DNA of 64,000 nt from Sympetrum striolatum (GCA_947579665.1 OX388343.1:103979657-104043656), one strand, 5' to 3'; positions 1 through 14,432 are shown, counted from the first letter of the stretch. Notes: a model not told the origin generated them from the letters alone. A program made the numbers and translations.

Positions 1-2492
1 TTCGCATTCCTGTTTCAGAATAACAATCCAAAGGTAGAAACAATATTCGGAGCGCCTTGATCGTAGGCATAATAAATGCGTAAGTGCGTTGCAGGTAGTG
101 TATAGATCGGGCGCAAGGAGTCATTTATACTTGTTGCCTATGACTCATTTCTAGTATGTATCTAGTTATTTTTTATTTAACATTTAACATTTTTCAGCCA
201 AGGGAATACCAAATGATGACATCATTATGATTGATTTCTAATCTTTTGTTCTTAAGCTAAACATCCGGCGAATGCTGAGTTTTTACAGTGATAAAGTTTT
301 TACTGGCCTTTCCTTGCCCTGTGGTATTTACACACGATATCCATCGAGTATTTCAGAATTATCTTCAATTTTTAAGTTATTCTCACTTATAAATATAGAT
401 ATAATATACTATAAAGCTGGATTTTTTAAGAAATATACATTCTTACTAATATTTAAACAGCCTGTTGCTGTGCACGGCTGGGAATTTTTAAGGTTTACAT
501 TATTAATAATAAACGATACTTGAATCCATACTGATTTTTTTATATTTACAAGGTTTAGCTTAGTGATAAAATTCTTCCTTTTGCATCTGCATTCGATAGC
601 AATGTCTTTAATTTACTCAGTTAGATGCTTTAGAAATGGAGAAAGATACAAATTTAACAGTGGTGCAGAAAATATCAAACATTTTTGTAGGAGTTATGAT
701 AAAAATGAATATATACTCAAATGAGGACGTTGAAATGGGGAACGTTTATATTCGTGAGTTTTCTTGAGTTTGCAGCTTAAGAGAATCCGAGGAAAATATT
801 TAAAATTGAGTTATCTTTCATCCCGACAGGGGGAATTGGAAGCCAATTATTAGCCGGAAAATTTATTAGACGCTCACTCGAGAAGCTGAAGTTGTTGAGA
901 GGGATAATTTCGTAAGGAAACCGATGGCATTCGATTTCCCAGCGATAAGTGGAACGTATGATCCGAAATTTCCAATGACTGACTTATTTCAATTTCCGCC
1001 TCAAAGTTTCCGTTATCCGTCTCTTTCCCGAAACGAAAAATTCCGAAACTGAAAGGAACCTTTGTGGTCATTACATTCATAAAATCTCACCCAACAAGAA
1101 ATAAAATCAATGAACAATACTTCAAGTTAAATGTTTCAGAAACGATTAACATTTTCAATCATATTTCGATCATACGATGTCTCATATACTGCATCTGATA
1201 GTCACATAATACTAATCTATTTATTCAATAAATCAGTAGTATCTAATTATGGTCTAGGCTTTATAAACTTTTGAAATATTTCTGTATATCCGAAAACATT
1301 TTGTTCCACGTTAAAGCGGTAACGGACTCAAATATTTCTTAATATTTCATCGTTAATTTTGTTCATTAATCGAAATCTTTTTCTTCCACTTAATCTCTCT
1401 AATCTTCACACATACAGAGAATGAGAATAACGAGAGCTCATTTGATGTCACATAGAATATTGATATAATCCAAAAGACGAAGTGATATAAATTAATAATA
1501 ATATATATCTGATAAACACATATTTACATTTGTATGTTTACTTTCTGTTTCGCTAAATATTTTTTCGGGACTAAACCATGGAATGCTAGCTAAATAATTA
1601 ATTTCTAGTCATACAGACAGCAAATGCTTAAAATTGCAATTATAAAAGAAATTAATATTTGTAAAGGAAAAATGTCCTCTAAACGTAAATTAACGATGTG
1701 TATATAATCGGCGAAGAGCATTGCAAACATCATAAGTGGAAATAGATATTTAGCTAATACGTGTCTGTTTGTGCAAGTGTTAGGTATATATATAGTACTT
1801 AGTGAAGGAATGCACGTGTAGGCGAAGAAGCCAAGTGGATAGGGAAATGTTTAATGAGGCAATTAGAAGCACGTGGAGTCAAGAAAAGAAGGTACTCGGC
1901 CATTTCTTGGGGAAAACAAGAGTTTTTCCTCTTAATTACCCATGCGTGGCTCTTCGCATCTGGAGAAGAGACCTCGCCCCGCTGTCCCACAATGGACACG
2001 CCCGTGTGTTTTCCGTGTCGAGAAAGTGTTTACATAGCGCGGAAGGTGCGGGTGTGCGGTTGAACATCTTCTTCAGTCTCCCGCTGTTTTCCTCACTCTT
2101 TCACCCGAAATTAATTCCGGCAACACGTTCGACGGAGTCTCGCCTTCATTTGCTTCTCCCATTTCTCTCTCTTCCATTTAAATCTTCTCTGAAATCACTG
2201 CACTGAACTTTGTAACAGCTTGTTCCATGTTGCAGTTGCCATTTGATTTGGAATCTTCACGTCTCTCTCACTCATGTCCGGGGCAGGCGCATCAAAAATA
2301 TTGACACATTTACAGCACAATTGTGTTGGAATACCCATCTATAGGATATGACAAAGCATTCGAATTTGATTTTCGTTTTCTTGTCTTTCCCCACGAATGC
2401 TTTGTTTGCAGTGCAATTTGTTGTTCCTCTAGAATCACACTTTACTCTGAGAAAATTAGGAGATTGTTTATAGATAAATTAACCAAGAAGTG
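1..2492. other. Non-coding AT-rich stretch, no gene recognised
   Basis: No recognisable exon, RNA gene or complete mobile element is visible. A somewhat less AT-rich patch at about 1800-2210 carries overlapping open frames up to 134 codons, but these have no recognisable motif and two frames overlap, so they are treated as chance. By position this is 5' flank or intron of the Vsx gene downstream. Confidence 0.4.
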
Positions 2493-2840
2493 CAGTATTT
2501 TTCGCCGTATAAGACGCTCCGGAATATAAGACGCACCCAATTTTGAAGGAGGAAATTCTAGAAAAAAAATATTCTGAACCAAATACTGTACTATAATATT
2601 TTATATCAACTGTATAAAGTTAACAGCAGTTTAAGAACAATTTTATGTCAACCATGTAACATCCCTGTATTTAGAATTGTCTTTACTCTCATTAACAGTC
2701 AGTCCACGGATTCTCGTTCTGTTTCCAGTCGATCCGTTCGGATCGCTGAGGCAAACTGTCTATTCGTCGTATAAGACGCACCAACTTCCCCCCCCCAGTT
2801 TTGGGGAAGAAAAAGTGCGTCTTATACGGCGAAAATACGG
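2493..2840. mobile_element. Short terminal-inverted-repeat element (MITE), TATAAGACGC family, subtype 1
   Basis: The two ends are inverted copies of a sequence reading approximately CMGTATTTTCGCCGTATAA followed by GACGC. The right end is followed by TA (2841-2842); the left is preceded by TG, a likely decayed TA. Extra copies of the ATAAGACGCACC motif lie just inside the left end (2525-2537) and near 2770-2783. No coding capacity is seen. A TA duplication and short size fit a non-autonomous Tc1/mariner/pogo-type element. A relative with a variant end lies at 57775-58096. Confidence 0.75.
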
Positions 2841-2842
2841 TA

Positions 2843-5800
2843 TTTCTTAAATCTGTTGCTGTTAGCCTTCATTGATTTCCAAAGAATTTACGGTGGAGGC
2901 CAATCAAACTAGCAGAAAACATCGACGTTGATTAAACAGAATGTTTGCAAATGGTGAATGATAGAATGCTCAGTGTGGTATCGCGTATTTAAAAATATAT
3001 ATAATTGAAAGCATGTCTCGGAGCCCACGCAAGACACAAACACGAACGAATCTCCCTGTTTGCCGTAAGACACATCATCAGACCCAAACGCGATTCTTCT
3101 TATTGTCCACTCTCGCTTCTATTTCCCAAACCCGATTTCAATTCCGGGCCCATTCGTGCGAGTTTAGAGAAAAACATTTCGGAAAAAGGAAAGGCACCCT
3201 CATCAACTGGTTTAATTCAATTAATTTTTTCCGCAATTTTGTCGAATCCCGTCCGCAAGAATGCAGCGCGGAGAGAGAAAAAAAGCGAACGAACAAACAA
3301 TCTCGGATTAATTAATTACACATTTCGCGCGGTTTTGCAAACGCCGCAACGCTTTGTAAACGGACGGAAATATTTGTGACGAACCGGTCGACGCTAGCGT
3401 ATTAACGGTGGTTATTTCTGTTGAGATCGACACAGTGGGATGGGATGGACACATAGACACGGACTATTGTGACTCTCTAATTGTGCAGAGTAAAGGCAAT
3501 TAAGGCGTAATTGGAGGGAGACTTTTCCAGAAGGAAGGAGGAGATGAAAAGACGAGCGGTGGGAGAAGTCCTTGGCAGAATTCCAAGGGAGGGAGTGGTT
3601 GGACTTCTCTTGGGAATTACATTAGCAATTCCCGGAGTGCGATTCAGCCGTCTCTTCAAAACCTCATTTTTCCCTCCTTCCTCGTTTTCTCAGCTTGTTT
3701 CTCCTCCCAGTCCTGCGGATTTTTCCATGCATTTTCCAGCTTAATTATAAATTTAATTTCCAGTTAGTTTGCGCTTGTCTTTGTTTCACAAGGATCGTTA
3801 CGTTTAATTAATGTTACAGTTTTTTTCTCTCTCTGGTGGGAGCCTTTTTCAATGCAAATGAGGCGAAATTGGTGAACTTACGAGACCCGAGTTTTCTTTT
3901 GCCGCCGCACCAAAACATTTTCGGCGACATCCGCTTTCAGCGACCCCAGCGTAGTTAATGAGGGACTCAGCCGCTCTCCCAACAATCCGCTGGAAACAAT
4001 GGCTCCGCTGCTAACACACAAAGCTTTTTAAGGACCCTAGATTTACGCCATGAAAGGGTCTCGAGTATTTTCCTCTTATTTTTTCGTTTTTAATTGGTAA
4101 TTTCTAAGTCGGCCACAAAAGTTTTCCACAATGGCTTCTTCGCATCTTTTTCTTCGGCGGTTGTCGGGCTTTTTTATTGTCGATGTTTTTACTTCATTGC
4201 CTTATTTGAAAAAATTGGTATCAGGCAGCGTCTTGAGGGATTTCGTTGTTGACTTCTGAAAAGATTACCTCTTACGGATCGCAGAATGCGACTGCGACTG
4301 AGGGTAAAAATGGTGCAAAGGAAAATCGGATTGTTTACATCCACCTGCAGACTGGAAACGTTAGCGATTTTTTACGAAATTATCCTCGACATAATGAATT
4401 TGACTAATTACTGCCTTTATGCGTCGTGAACGGGATGGTTTGAGATGCTACCATCCGAATAATTCGATTACATTCCTCATTATGATTCTTTTAACCCTAT
4501 AATAACTGAATATCTTTGATGCATTTTTAACTGATCTTACTAGTGTCCGTTAAGCTTCATAATTGGCAAATATCTCTAGAGATGGGTTTAAATAAATATG
4601 GATGGCTATTTTCTGTTAAACTAACCATTCCTATCAGAGAGAAATCATTAAGGTTTCTTTTGTTGATTCCTTGCGTTTTTTTGTTATCAATTCTGTCTTC
4701 TCCAACAAATTAAAAAACCATGATATTAGGAATCTATACACGAACAACCACTGACATTCTTTCGCATGTATATTCATTCTTCTTAGTTATCGCCTTTTTC
4801 AAAATCATTATTTTTCGATCGTTATAAACATTATCTCTATTTTACATGAACTAACGCACCTAGTTAGTTTATATAATGCTTTAAGAAACCCTTGCGATAC
4901 AAAATGTTTGATGAATATCATGTTTATGTCTAAAGCTAAGCGAAAAATAATCCTTTACGAGACCATAATAATCGTTATAATTAATATCGTTACCAGATAC
5001 CTGTTGGAACGATAATTATTTCGCTTCGTTTAATTTATGTTTCCGAAACGTATAGAACAGGGAATCCCTCTGAGCTCTTTGTGTTCGCAGGAACCATAAC
5101 TGTCCCTCGTATGACAAACCAATTACGAAAGGGTGTGAAATGTCCTCCCCATTGTTCTCCCAAAACAGTAAAACCTTCGGGAAGCTCTTCCTCACTTTCT
5201 TTTTTGCGAATCGTGGAAAAACTTCATCAGACCATCAACAGTTTACGTCCGAGAGCATGAAAACAAATGCTTAAGAGGGAAACGTGGGGAGAGAGAAGGA
5301 AAATGAATCATACACATTCTAAAACGCAAACCAGCGTGTTCCATCGCGTATTTGAGCGCAAAGAACACGGAAATTATTTTACGGTTATCTAGGTTATCCC
5401 TCACCCGTAACACGAAATTCATTAAAAACTCCAGAAAAAACATTTTATCGGTTGTATAGACTAAGCGTGTGTATCCGAGGTCTTTCATTCCATCGCATTC
5501 GTTCCCCACCATATTTGAAGTGCAGTCACTGATGTGGTATTTCTTCAAGGATCCAGGATATCCGAGTGCAGCTCTTTAGAAATCCATTTTTCAGGAATCG
5601 ACTCCTAAGATGACGGATCACTTCAGTGGAAAGCTTTTTCCGTTCTTTGAGTATCAAGCGCCACTTGTCGGGGAATAACCGCGGAAACAATACGTACTAG
5701 TGAAAATAAAAGGCGATCGAATATTTATGTCGCCATCACACTCTCGACCCTCCGTCGTCTTGTTCTGCCACAATTCTCGATCTCTAAAAACATCTTACAT

Positions 5801-7949
5801 TTAACTTAAGTTACTCATTTGCCATTTTAACTAGGTTTTGTATCTTTTCACCGACGTTTGGGAATCATTTTTTGCCAATATGAAGTCATAAACTGTCAAT
5901 ACGGCCATCGCTTACATTGACCAAGGCCATTTGTGCTAATTTGCCTCTTTAAGTAAAATAAACTCTGCATGAAACTTCATATTAATCTCAGACTCAATTA
6001 CATTTAGTTGCCTTCTATAACCTGCGGAAATAGTGTTTTGATGAATATTTGCGGAAGTAGCAGAAAACATTTGGATAAGTTATAGGCAAAGTAAAGAATA
6101 TAATGCCTATAAAATACTGCTTTAAAAGGGAGTTTAAAAATATTTAGAAGAGACACAATATCTTAACTTTTTCCACATCAGAGCTTGTAGTGAAGAAATC
6201 ATGCGAGCATTGAGGAAGTTGAATGAAGGATGGAGAAAAAGTATAAGAGGTTAAAATATCATCGGTTTTGATTTTATTCTAACCATTAGCGTACGTTTTT
6301 ATATATTCTCAAATATAGAATAATGTCCTTGGACGTGTTGAAAATCTTGTTAAGATCCCGTATAAGGAATTAATTTCTAATTTAACTTTTAAAAACATCA
6401 TCTCCCGAGAATGTTACTCGCGCCCACGAAGACGGTATTGTGTCCAACCAGCGTCCTCTCCTGACCTCCCTTAGCACAGACTAATAACTGTCCACCTATT
6501 TCTTTCCCGAGGCTCGGTGTCCGAGTAATTAGGAGGAGAAACTGTCACGGGAGTTTTAATCCCCTTGGAAAGGCTCTCGTGAGGTGGATGTGAGAAATGA
6601 GATGCCCACGGGAAAGAAATCACCACATTGCTCGCTTTAAGAAATACATTCTTAAGAATCTAATGCTTTAGCTATTCTCTTACTTCCAAAGCTTAAAATA
6701 GAGGCAATATTTAGGTTTCAGCACGATTTTCAATGTATGTATGCGAATGTGTTTCATAGAAAAGCACGACACGGAAATGTTGCCTCAGATAATAATGACG
6801 ACTTTAATTTGAATGATGATAATGGGCTCATAACCTTTTCTTTTTTATTGAAATTTATTTTTAATTTTTACTCTACAAACTTCTCCCATATTAGTTTTGT
6901 AGGTCAAAAGAGGTTTTCATTTAAAATTCAATTCGCTGCCTACTTAGGTTTTAAGAAGAAACTGGAGTTACGATGGTCATTATTTTTTAATGTTTCCTTC
7001 GAATAAATTGCATAAACAGAATTTCTTATTAAAGAAGTATGAACTTTTCAAGTATGGCGTTCCATCAGATATTACTGGGCATTGTCATATTTAGTAAAAT
7101 AGTATTTAAATAAAACGAGATGTGCCAATTCTAAAAACAGTTTCAATTAATTTTAATCCATAATTCACGATCCAAAAATAGGTAATTCTCTGTTTCGCTC
7201 AGATCTCACTTTCTAATCTTAAAATCACACAGTACTAGTCACTGATGGTAAAGTCGAAATCCTCATCAGAATTCATAATTCACGAATGATAGATATAATA
7301 ATAGATCAAAATTTATTTCTATTCTATTTCATAAATGGAAATAGTAAGCTCTGATGGCTTTGTATTGAAATTGGAATATCGTATGCTCTTTATATGTCGA
7401 AATAACAAATGCTTTTCGCCTATAGCTCTGCAACGGACACCGCCTCCTATTTCTGTTTTTGTTCCTCTATTCTCGAGCTCTTTGCCAAGGAAAATCTCCA
7501 GTCTTTTCTTTCACAAAGAAATAAAACGAATCATCCGAATTGCCATTACAGTCAGCGGTGTCTGTTTTCTCACTGACTCCATCAGTCATCCTTCCAACAG
7601 CGAACCTTGTATTCATTCAACCATTTAGATCGTCTTCTTCCCGAAGGCAAATGTCTTCCATTAGCACTGCTCCCTTTTCTCCGATTCCCACGCTTTCTTC
7701 CCACACCATTTCAACGTCGCCTCACTCTCGGGGCAATAACGGGGCGAAGGGGTGAAATAAAAGGCTACGTATTGGAGAGGGAGAGTTGAAAAACAATGGC
7801 GAATCGAGAGCGCGTCTTTTTTTCCAGCGAAGGTTAGGCGCCCAAGTGGCAGCACCCACAACTAACAACTCCTCCCTTTCAGCCACTCCTTTGTGTTTGC
7901 TCGTTGAGGCCTCTCCACGAAAACTTACAATTTCCCCATCTCCCATAAT
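2843..7949. other. Non-coding stretch, no gene recognised
   Basis: No exon with recognisable protein similarity was found on either strand. Moderately GC-rich patches occur around 3000-3750 and 5040-5550; the ORFs in them have no family motif. The region may hold regulatory DNA of the Vsx locus, but nothing specific can be assigned. Confidence 0.35.
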
Positions 7950-8167
<218 letters not shown>

Positions 8168-10209
8168 AGTTACAAATGAAGAAAATAATATATAAAAGAT
8201 AATACGGGTATTAGATAAATAATTATTAATATCATTTAGTTGTTTCTTTTTGATAACCAGAATACACGTAGAAATATTTCAAGATTAATTTAAAATTCAC
8301 ATCGTCATAAAGCATAAACATTTCTTAAAATGAACTCTATTACTTCTAAAGATAGAAATCACATTTATTTTCCGTCATGAATGCTCCAAGTTCCAATTCC
8401 ACTTATGACAACGGTTTCATTTCCTGAAATTATACAAAAATTAAACAACTTCTAAAATTATATTTTGCTCAATATTGCTATTTAAGCTAATTTTTCTTAT
8501 TCAGTTTGGTATTGGTACCGCGGTAGTATTATTACTAGGCCGAAGTGATGGTGATGTGATCCAAACCATGACTGGTTTCACGTCAAACTCATCCCGCCTA
8601 CATCTTTTGACTGGAACACCCGCTGGTGTAACCGTATACTTGCGCCGTCTAATCCCTCTTTTTCGAGACCACACACTCCCATTAGTATGCGGATAAAAGT
8701 ATAAAAAAATCACGCCGTTCTCATCTCCCTCCCCCATATCGAGTTGGTGGATTATCTCGAGAAAAACGTGCAGCCTGAGTGGTTGAGACCATTCGCTTGT
8801 TATCGTTTTAACGACCAACTACGACCTGAGACTCAGAGCAAGTCGCGCGAAAGTTTTATACTTCTGCGAAAACCCGGATGTATTATTTAGACTCGCTCTC
8901 CGATCCGCTTCGTCGAGCACGTCTTAGAGTAAAGGTTTCTTCATCTTGCATATCGGTATTCCTTTTGTTGCCCTCCCTCCTCACAGCTCGTCTTTTTCAC
9001 GCTTTCCATTGTTTTTTTTGCGACCGCAAAATACGCAAAACTTTCTTTTTTCGAGTCCATCCCTTTCGCCTTGGCTGAACACGTCGATGTGGCCTTCCCC
9101 CTCCCACGTTCGTTACTTTGAAGCAATTTAACATTACAATTATCAGTTATCGGTTTTTCCTGAACCGAATAAAATGTCGCGACACTTTTATTTTCTTCCG
9201 AAATAAAAAATAAATCGTCGATATCGAGGGATCCTCAGTCTGAGAGACCAAATTTTAGAAAATATCTGTTTTCCATCGATTATTCACCAGTTGTTTCGTT
9301 TTCTAACAAAGACATCGTCCTGAAACACCACCGCACGTATGATTGGAACATGGCGATGAATAAATGCACCTTTTTAACATCTATAGCACGTAGCATTTGT
9401 TGTTAAATGAGGTTGAATATCCGAAGAAGATCTGAAATATTTTAACGGCCAGGCAGTTCGATGAAGAAAATGGGTAGCAAATTTTAAACAATATTAACTT
9501 TAGCCCGCAGCTTATATGTGCTGTGTGGCTGAAGATTATGAGGTGATGAATACTAAATTTCCTTATTCATTTTGTTGGCGATTCTTTTCCAGTTGCACTC
9601 AGTCTTTTTTGTGGTTAATTAATCTAAAATCTGTCTGTTTTGGATATGGTTTATTTATTTTGATAAAAATGATGAACAAATATACCTTAAAAGCCTTTCT
9701 TTGCACAAAACCACTGAATAAATTAGCACTCTAAGGTCACTAAGTGATACTTGTCTGCATTTTAACCGGATATAAATCATAGTGCTACATATAAGATCGT
9801 ACGTTTAATTTTTTTATAGTCTCATAGTAACTTGAAAGGATTATAAATAGGTTCTCCGTGGAGAAATAATGCTGTTTGCTCTATGCAAGCTATAGGAAAA
9901 CAACGCAAATAGTTAAATATTAGTTATTTCGAACACATTTCAACGCATGCAGCAAATAGTATGTTTTGGAAATCGATTGGCGGAAAGCGCTCTCTTGACC
10001 AACAATTTCTCCCATCTTCCTAACAGCAGTTATGTTCTATTCCCAATAAAACGATTTGCTTTAGGATTTCGATGTAAGCCGTTCCGGATCTGTGACCGAC
10101 CAAACAAGTTTAGCAAGGAAACCTCACGTCAATTCTCTCAAACTTTACCCTCACCAATAACTTAATTTGCGATACACTAGTAACACGAACCTGATGATTT
10201 AGTAATCTT
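8168..10209. other. Non-coding stretch, no gene recognised
   Basis: Mixed composition with no recognised domain in any frame. A less AT-rich segment at about 8500-9120 has short overlapping ORFs on both strands, none with a family signature. Confidence 0.35.
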
Positions 10210-10740
10210 CTATCCCTTTGGAGAAATCCCTTAAATTAAGACCCCCCGTGGGCACCCTGGCCATAATCCCCTGGAGGAGCACCCTCCCAACGGCACAATG
10301 GCGCGTGGCCGCCGCAGGTCATTTCTGCCGAAAGGGGGCGACGCGTGCCGTGGAGGCGTTGCTCTTCATTCGTTAAGGAAGTGGAGGTGGCGGCTGAAAA
10401 GAAACAGTCCCCTATTCCGGACCCCCGTGGAGCCTATGGCTGCTCTAACGCCGTATGCACCTTACGCCTTTGCCGAGAAGGCGGCTCTCCCAGAGGATGT
10501 TTGCGCAGCGGGTGGTGCACTTGGCTATCTTCCGCAGTGAGAATTGGATTTCTGGAGCGTGCACCGAGAGATACCCGAGTACACGGGCGTAAAAACAGGA
10601 CAATGGGAGAACCCCAAAACGTATGCGGGGATATTTTTAAGTCTTTCAGAAAACTCGGTCCGGTAATGGGCGCAACGCAATTCTCTTCTATGAAAGGAAA
10701 TCCTCCGCCTGATTTTGACAAGCACGTAGATGGTTAAACT
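10210..10740. other. GC- and CpG-rich block upstream of Vsx exons
   Basis: A roughly 500-bp island rich in CpG and short G/C runs stands out from its AT-rich surroundings. Open frames of 80 (10298-10540) and 130 codons (10345-10737) overlap on the + strand in different frames and an antisense frame is also open. This is typical of GC-rich non-coding DNA but does not exclude an unrecognised exon. It contains no homeodomain, octapeptide or other motif I recognise. Candidate roles are an enhancer, an alternative promoter or an unrecognised exon of the Vsx locus. Confidence 0.4.
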
Positions 10741-11351
10741 CGCATATCTACCAGATGTTTACGGAGGAAAGTACAAGAGGGATTCAAAACTAGCTAAGCA
10801 TATTCAGTTTTCTCTCTAATTGGGAAGAACAACGTCTTAAAAGTTTTAGGAGTGTGTCTTTCTCACTTGTGTTAGAAGTAAAATAGTGAGATAAAATTGT
10901 AGTAGTGCATTCAAACATTTTCACTTGTACCATATATTTTTGTAAGAAAATTATCCCCCGTTGATCATATGTTCACTTCAATATTCTCATGTAAATATTT
11001 ACCTTGTGTAATGGTTGTTTTACACGATAAAATTGAAAATGCATCCATACGAAAATTTGAGGGATATTATTATATTTATGAATTGTTACCAATGAAAAGT
11101 ACATTACTCACCATAATAATACAAGGAAGTAGGACGTTGACTGATGAAATCTAGTAACGGTTTACAATTTTAAAACAAAACAATGATGACGTTTACTATT
11201 TCACAATGTAATTTTTTCTAGACAGCCAATTTCGAATACCATCCTCGAGCCTCCAGACACAAGATTATGAAATCTATACGTGCTAATCGAAAAGAACGTG
11301 CAAGCTCACTGAGACTTATTTATTAAATATATTAAGGATTAAGTACTCTGA

Positions 11352-11425
11352 AGGCAAGCAGTTAGCACGTTTTCCAATGGTGCAAGTGGTTCCGTGTTTG
11401 ATTCCACGAGGCTCTTACGATGAAG
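11352..11425 (+). repeat. tRNA-derived SINE fragment (degenerate)
   Basis: Contains a box-A-like AGTTAGCACG and a box-B-like GTGTTTGATTCCAC, spaced as in the better copies at 42811, 49794 and 62863 and sharing the 'GGTG-AAGTGGT' segment between them. Only the tRNA-like head is recognisable. Confidence 0.5.
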
Positions 11426-14257
11426 GCAGGAAGCGCCAAATTCATCATCACACGATTCATTATTTTCAAATTTCATCAGCTGACCTAATATGAGATGAGA
11501 TAAATATTATAGTAAGAGTTTAAATTGCATCGCACGGGAATGCAGCAATACCTACCTACTCCTCATTCTGGTACATAAGAATATAAAATTATTCATCATC
11601 GAAGTCAGTATCAGAATGTCGACATTGCAGCATTCTCGTGCTCTACAATTTATTTTCCTCTAATAATATCCATAAACCTAACAATATCTTTCGATTCTCT
11701 TTCCTGCCTCGAAATGCCGGAAAACTCCTCGCTTAGTGAATAATAGGATGAATGCACGGTCGCTTCTTTCGCAACCGCAATCCGTGCGATCTTCAAAAGA
11801 GGGATTCATGGGAATACTCTTCATTAAACCCGCAAAAAACACTATCCGTCGCAGTCTCCGGAGGAGGTATAATTTAACAAGGCCACGTGTCTACGAGAGG
11901 ACAAACGGATGGGCCATCGGTCGGCATTGCAAACCGCTTTTGGGGTGAATGGCATGCGATGGGGAAGAATGCGACCAATTTGGCGTCGTTATGAGGCATC
12001 GATTGGTACGTACCGCATTCATGGGCACGCTTCCTCGGCCGACATGACTCATCCGACTGCCATCTTACCCTTATCGAATTAGGCTATGATCGATGACACT
12101 TGTTGAAATTTACGACACCCGGGAAACTTTTCATTTCGCCGCCATTGGGTCGCCTCGTGATTCGATTAAGGCCATTTCGGAAGCGTATGCAAATGCTGTC
12201 CGTTTTAAAAAGGAGACGTGAATGATTATTCCGAGCAACTCGAACGGCATTTAGAGTCAAATGCGCTGTTTACGTCTCCCTGCGTCGCTGCCCTCATAAT
12301 CGAATGACTCATGACGACAACATCATCCGTCAGTTCCTCCTCGGACTCTAATGTCAGCTTTTAATGTGTTCCTACTTCAGTTGCGATACGTGCCCATCTG
12401 TTTACATCTCCGATATCATTCTCCTTACTTCTCGTGAGCTCATTTATAGTCCCAATTTCTTAGTATAATGAACGTAAGCATCTGCATTCTATTGCTTCAT
12501 AGAAAAATTGGTAAAATTAAAAAAGCGGCATAAGCCCACGAATCTTTTCAAATTCAGGGCAATCGTATTGTCGTCTTTAGCCGCATGTGGTAATTATGAA
12601 CTCTATTACTACCAGTCTTCATTGGGTGGCTTATGCGGAATCTGCTAGTTTTCTGTAGAGCGAACCGCTACTTCGGAATAAACTCAAATGAACTTATCTA
12701 ATTCTCGGAGTAACTAATATAAATTCAGATAGTAATTCTCGTAAACGACTGCGTCTGTGCTTGTAAAATTTTTGCCGATAAATTGGCATGCTACCAGTAA
12801 TAACAATAATGATAATAATCAAAATCCTTTATTCCGGCGAGATTGAAACTAAAAATCTCCTCGTAAATTAAATACAAAATTGCGGGTTTTATATTACGGG
12901 TGATACGGGCGTTTCATCTAACGCGAAATTTAAATTTATATTTATGCAACTTACCTGTACTTGAAAAACCTTACAACGTGCACAAGATTTGATGCATGAT
13001 TGGCAATCATGAGATGTTGATACGAATAATCGTTCTATTAAAAGGATTCCATTCATTGATACGTCGGCGATGACGAAGGAATAATTCAACCGCGGCGAAA
13101 GTTGCGCACATTTCTTAGCGTTCTTCTTTTGTTTATGCAAAGTGCGCAATCAGGTGCAATCCAGACGGAATAAAGCTACGCCCTCATTTCAAATCTTCAG
13201 TACCTTTCTTTACCATGTGTATTCATCGAGCGTGAGTTAGCGTTTTCGTCTCCTCTCACCAACGCCAAAATCACTCCTTCCTCCCGTCAATCACGGAATG
13301 AGAGACCAAAATATCGAACAATTTCCGAGAAATTTCGGGGGTGCGGCTATGAATCGATATTCACTACCAATCACCCACTTACCCTCGGACCCCTTAATTT
13401 CTCTTTCTTCCCCACTCATCCTTACCACTTACACACTCGCCCTATCCGACAAACTCTTTCCGTCTCATATATGTGCGTGGTCACGTCTTCTCCGCCCCTC
13501 GCATTCCTTCGCCTCCGCAGCCACTCTTTCTATTGAAAACGACATAAGCTGGCTGAAATTAACCTTGTAAAAAACGAACCACGGCGCTGAACGTTTTTAC
13601 CACGCTTAGTATTTCAGAGAAAAAGATGAATTGTTCTTGAGTTGGAATGTTTCACGATCGTTCGATAAGGAAAAGAACGAAGTTTATGTCTTTCGTATTT
13701 TAAAGTAATTTTGCGAGTGTACTGTTTTTTATTGTTCGAATATCACACGCTTTTTACGGTATTTGTCATTTTCTGAGCTATTGCAAAATATTTTTGACTT
13801 GTGTTAATCAAACTAGTTGTCTTTACTTCATCTCAATTTTATATTGGAACGGGAATGAATGCTGAAAAAGCGCACTATTTTTGCGATTTTCTTTTATCAT
13901 GTAATATATATATGGTATACAAAAAATATATATATAAAAAAGTCACTGAACCCCATGGCAAGATGAAGAGAACGAGGTATCATAGCTGAACTTAGATAGG
14001 TTTATAAGTTCTTTATCAGGTTATTTATGTTAGAGGTTTCTTGATATCACGTTTTTATAAATATACGTAGTGTTCTAAGGCAGAAAAAATAACTAAATTA
14101 ATCGCGATCATAGTCTTTTATCTCAAAATTTGACTCTTGAAGTTGCATAACACTCGAATGCCCATTGTTTAGAAGTAGAAGGGTTAAGTGATAAAGACAA
14201 TTGTTTTTCATGTCCTCGACCTCTATACTCAAGCGTAGTGTTTTCTCTCCTTACCAG
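11426..14257. other. Probable intron or 5' flank of Vsx, with candidate regulatory DNA
   Basis: No exon recognised. A less AT-rich block at about 11700-12420 carries short transcription-factor-like words, including a perfect POU octamer ATGCAAAT (12188-12195) and an E-box CACGTG (11883-11888). Single words of this size occur by chance. The segment ends in the pyrimidine tract and AG acceptor of the homeobox exon at 14258, so at least its 3' part should be intron. Confidence 0.4.
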
Positions 14258-14432
14258 GTGTGGTTTCAGAACCGGCGAGCCAAATGGAGAAAGACGGAGA
14301 AGTGCTGGGGAAGGAGCACCATCATGGCTGAATACGGGCTCTACGGTGCCATGGTACGCCATTCGCTACCTCTACCAGAGACCATCTTGAAGAGCGCCAA
14401 GGACAACGAGTGTGTCGCCCCCTGGCTGCTAG
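14258..14432 (+). CDS. Vsx: Vsx exon: homeodomain helix 3 and CVC domain
   Basis: The acceptor is CTTACCAG|GTGTGG and the donor CTAG|GTAGGA. The exon has 58 complete codons plus one base. It holds homeodomain residues from about 47 onward, including the [14 protein letters not shown]-contact helix, followed directly by almost all of the CVC domain. Confidence 0.93.

Noticed and set aside
1802..2206. 134-codon ORF as a gene
   Set aside because: No recognisable motif, a second frame is open in the same place, and no conserved start context or splice pattern.
10345..10737. 130-codon ORF as a gene
   Set aside because: No domain recognised, competing frames open on both strands, and composition alone explains the length.
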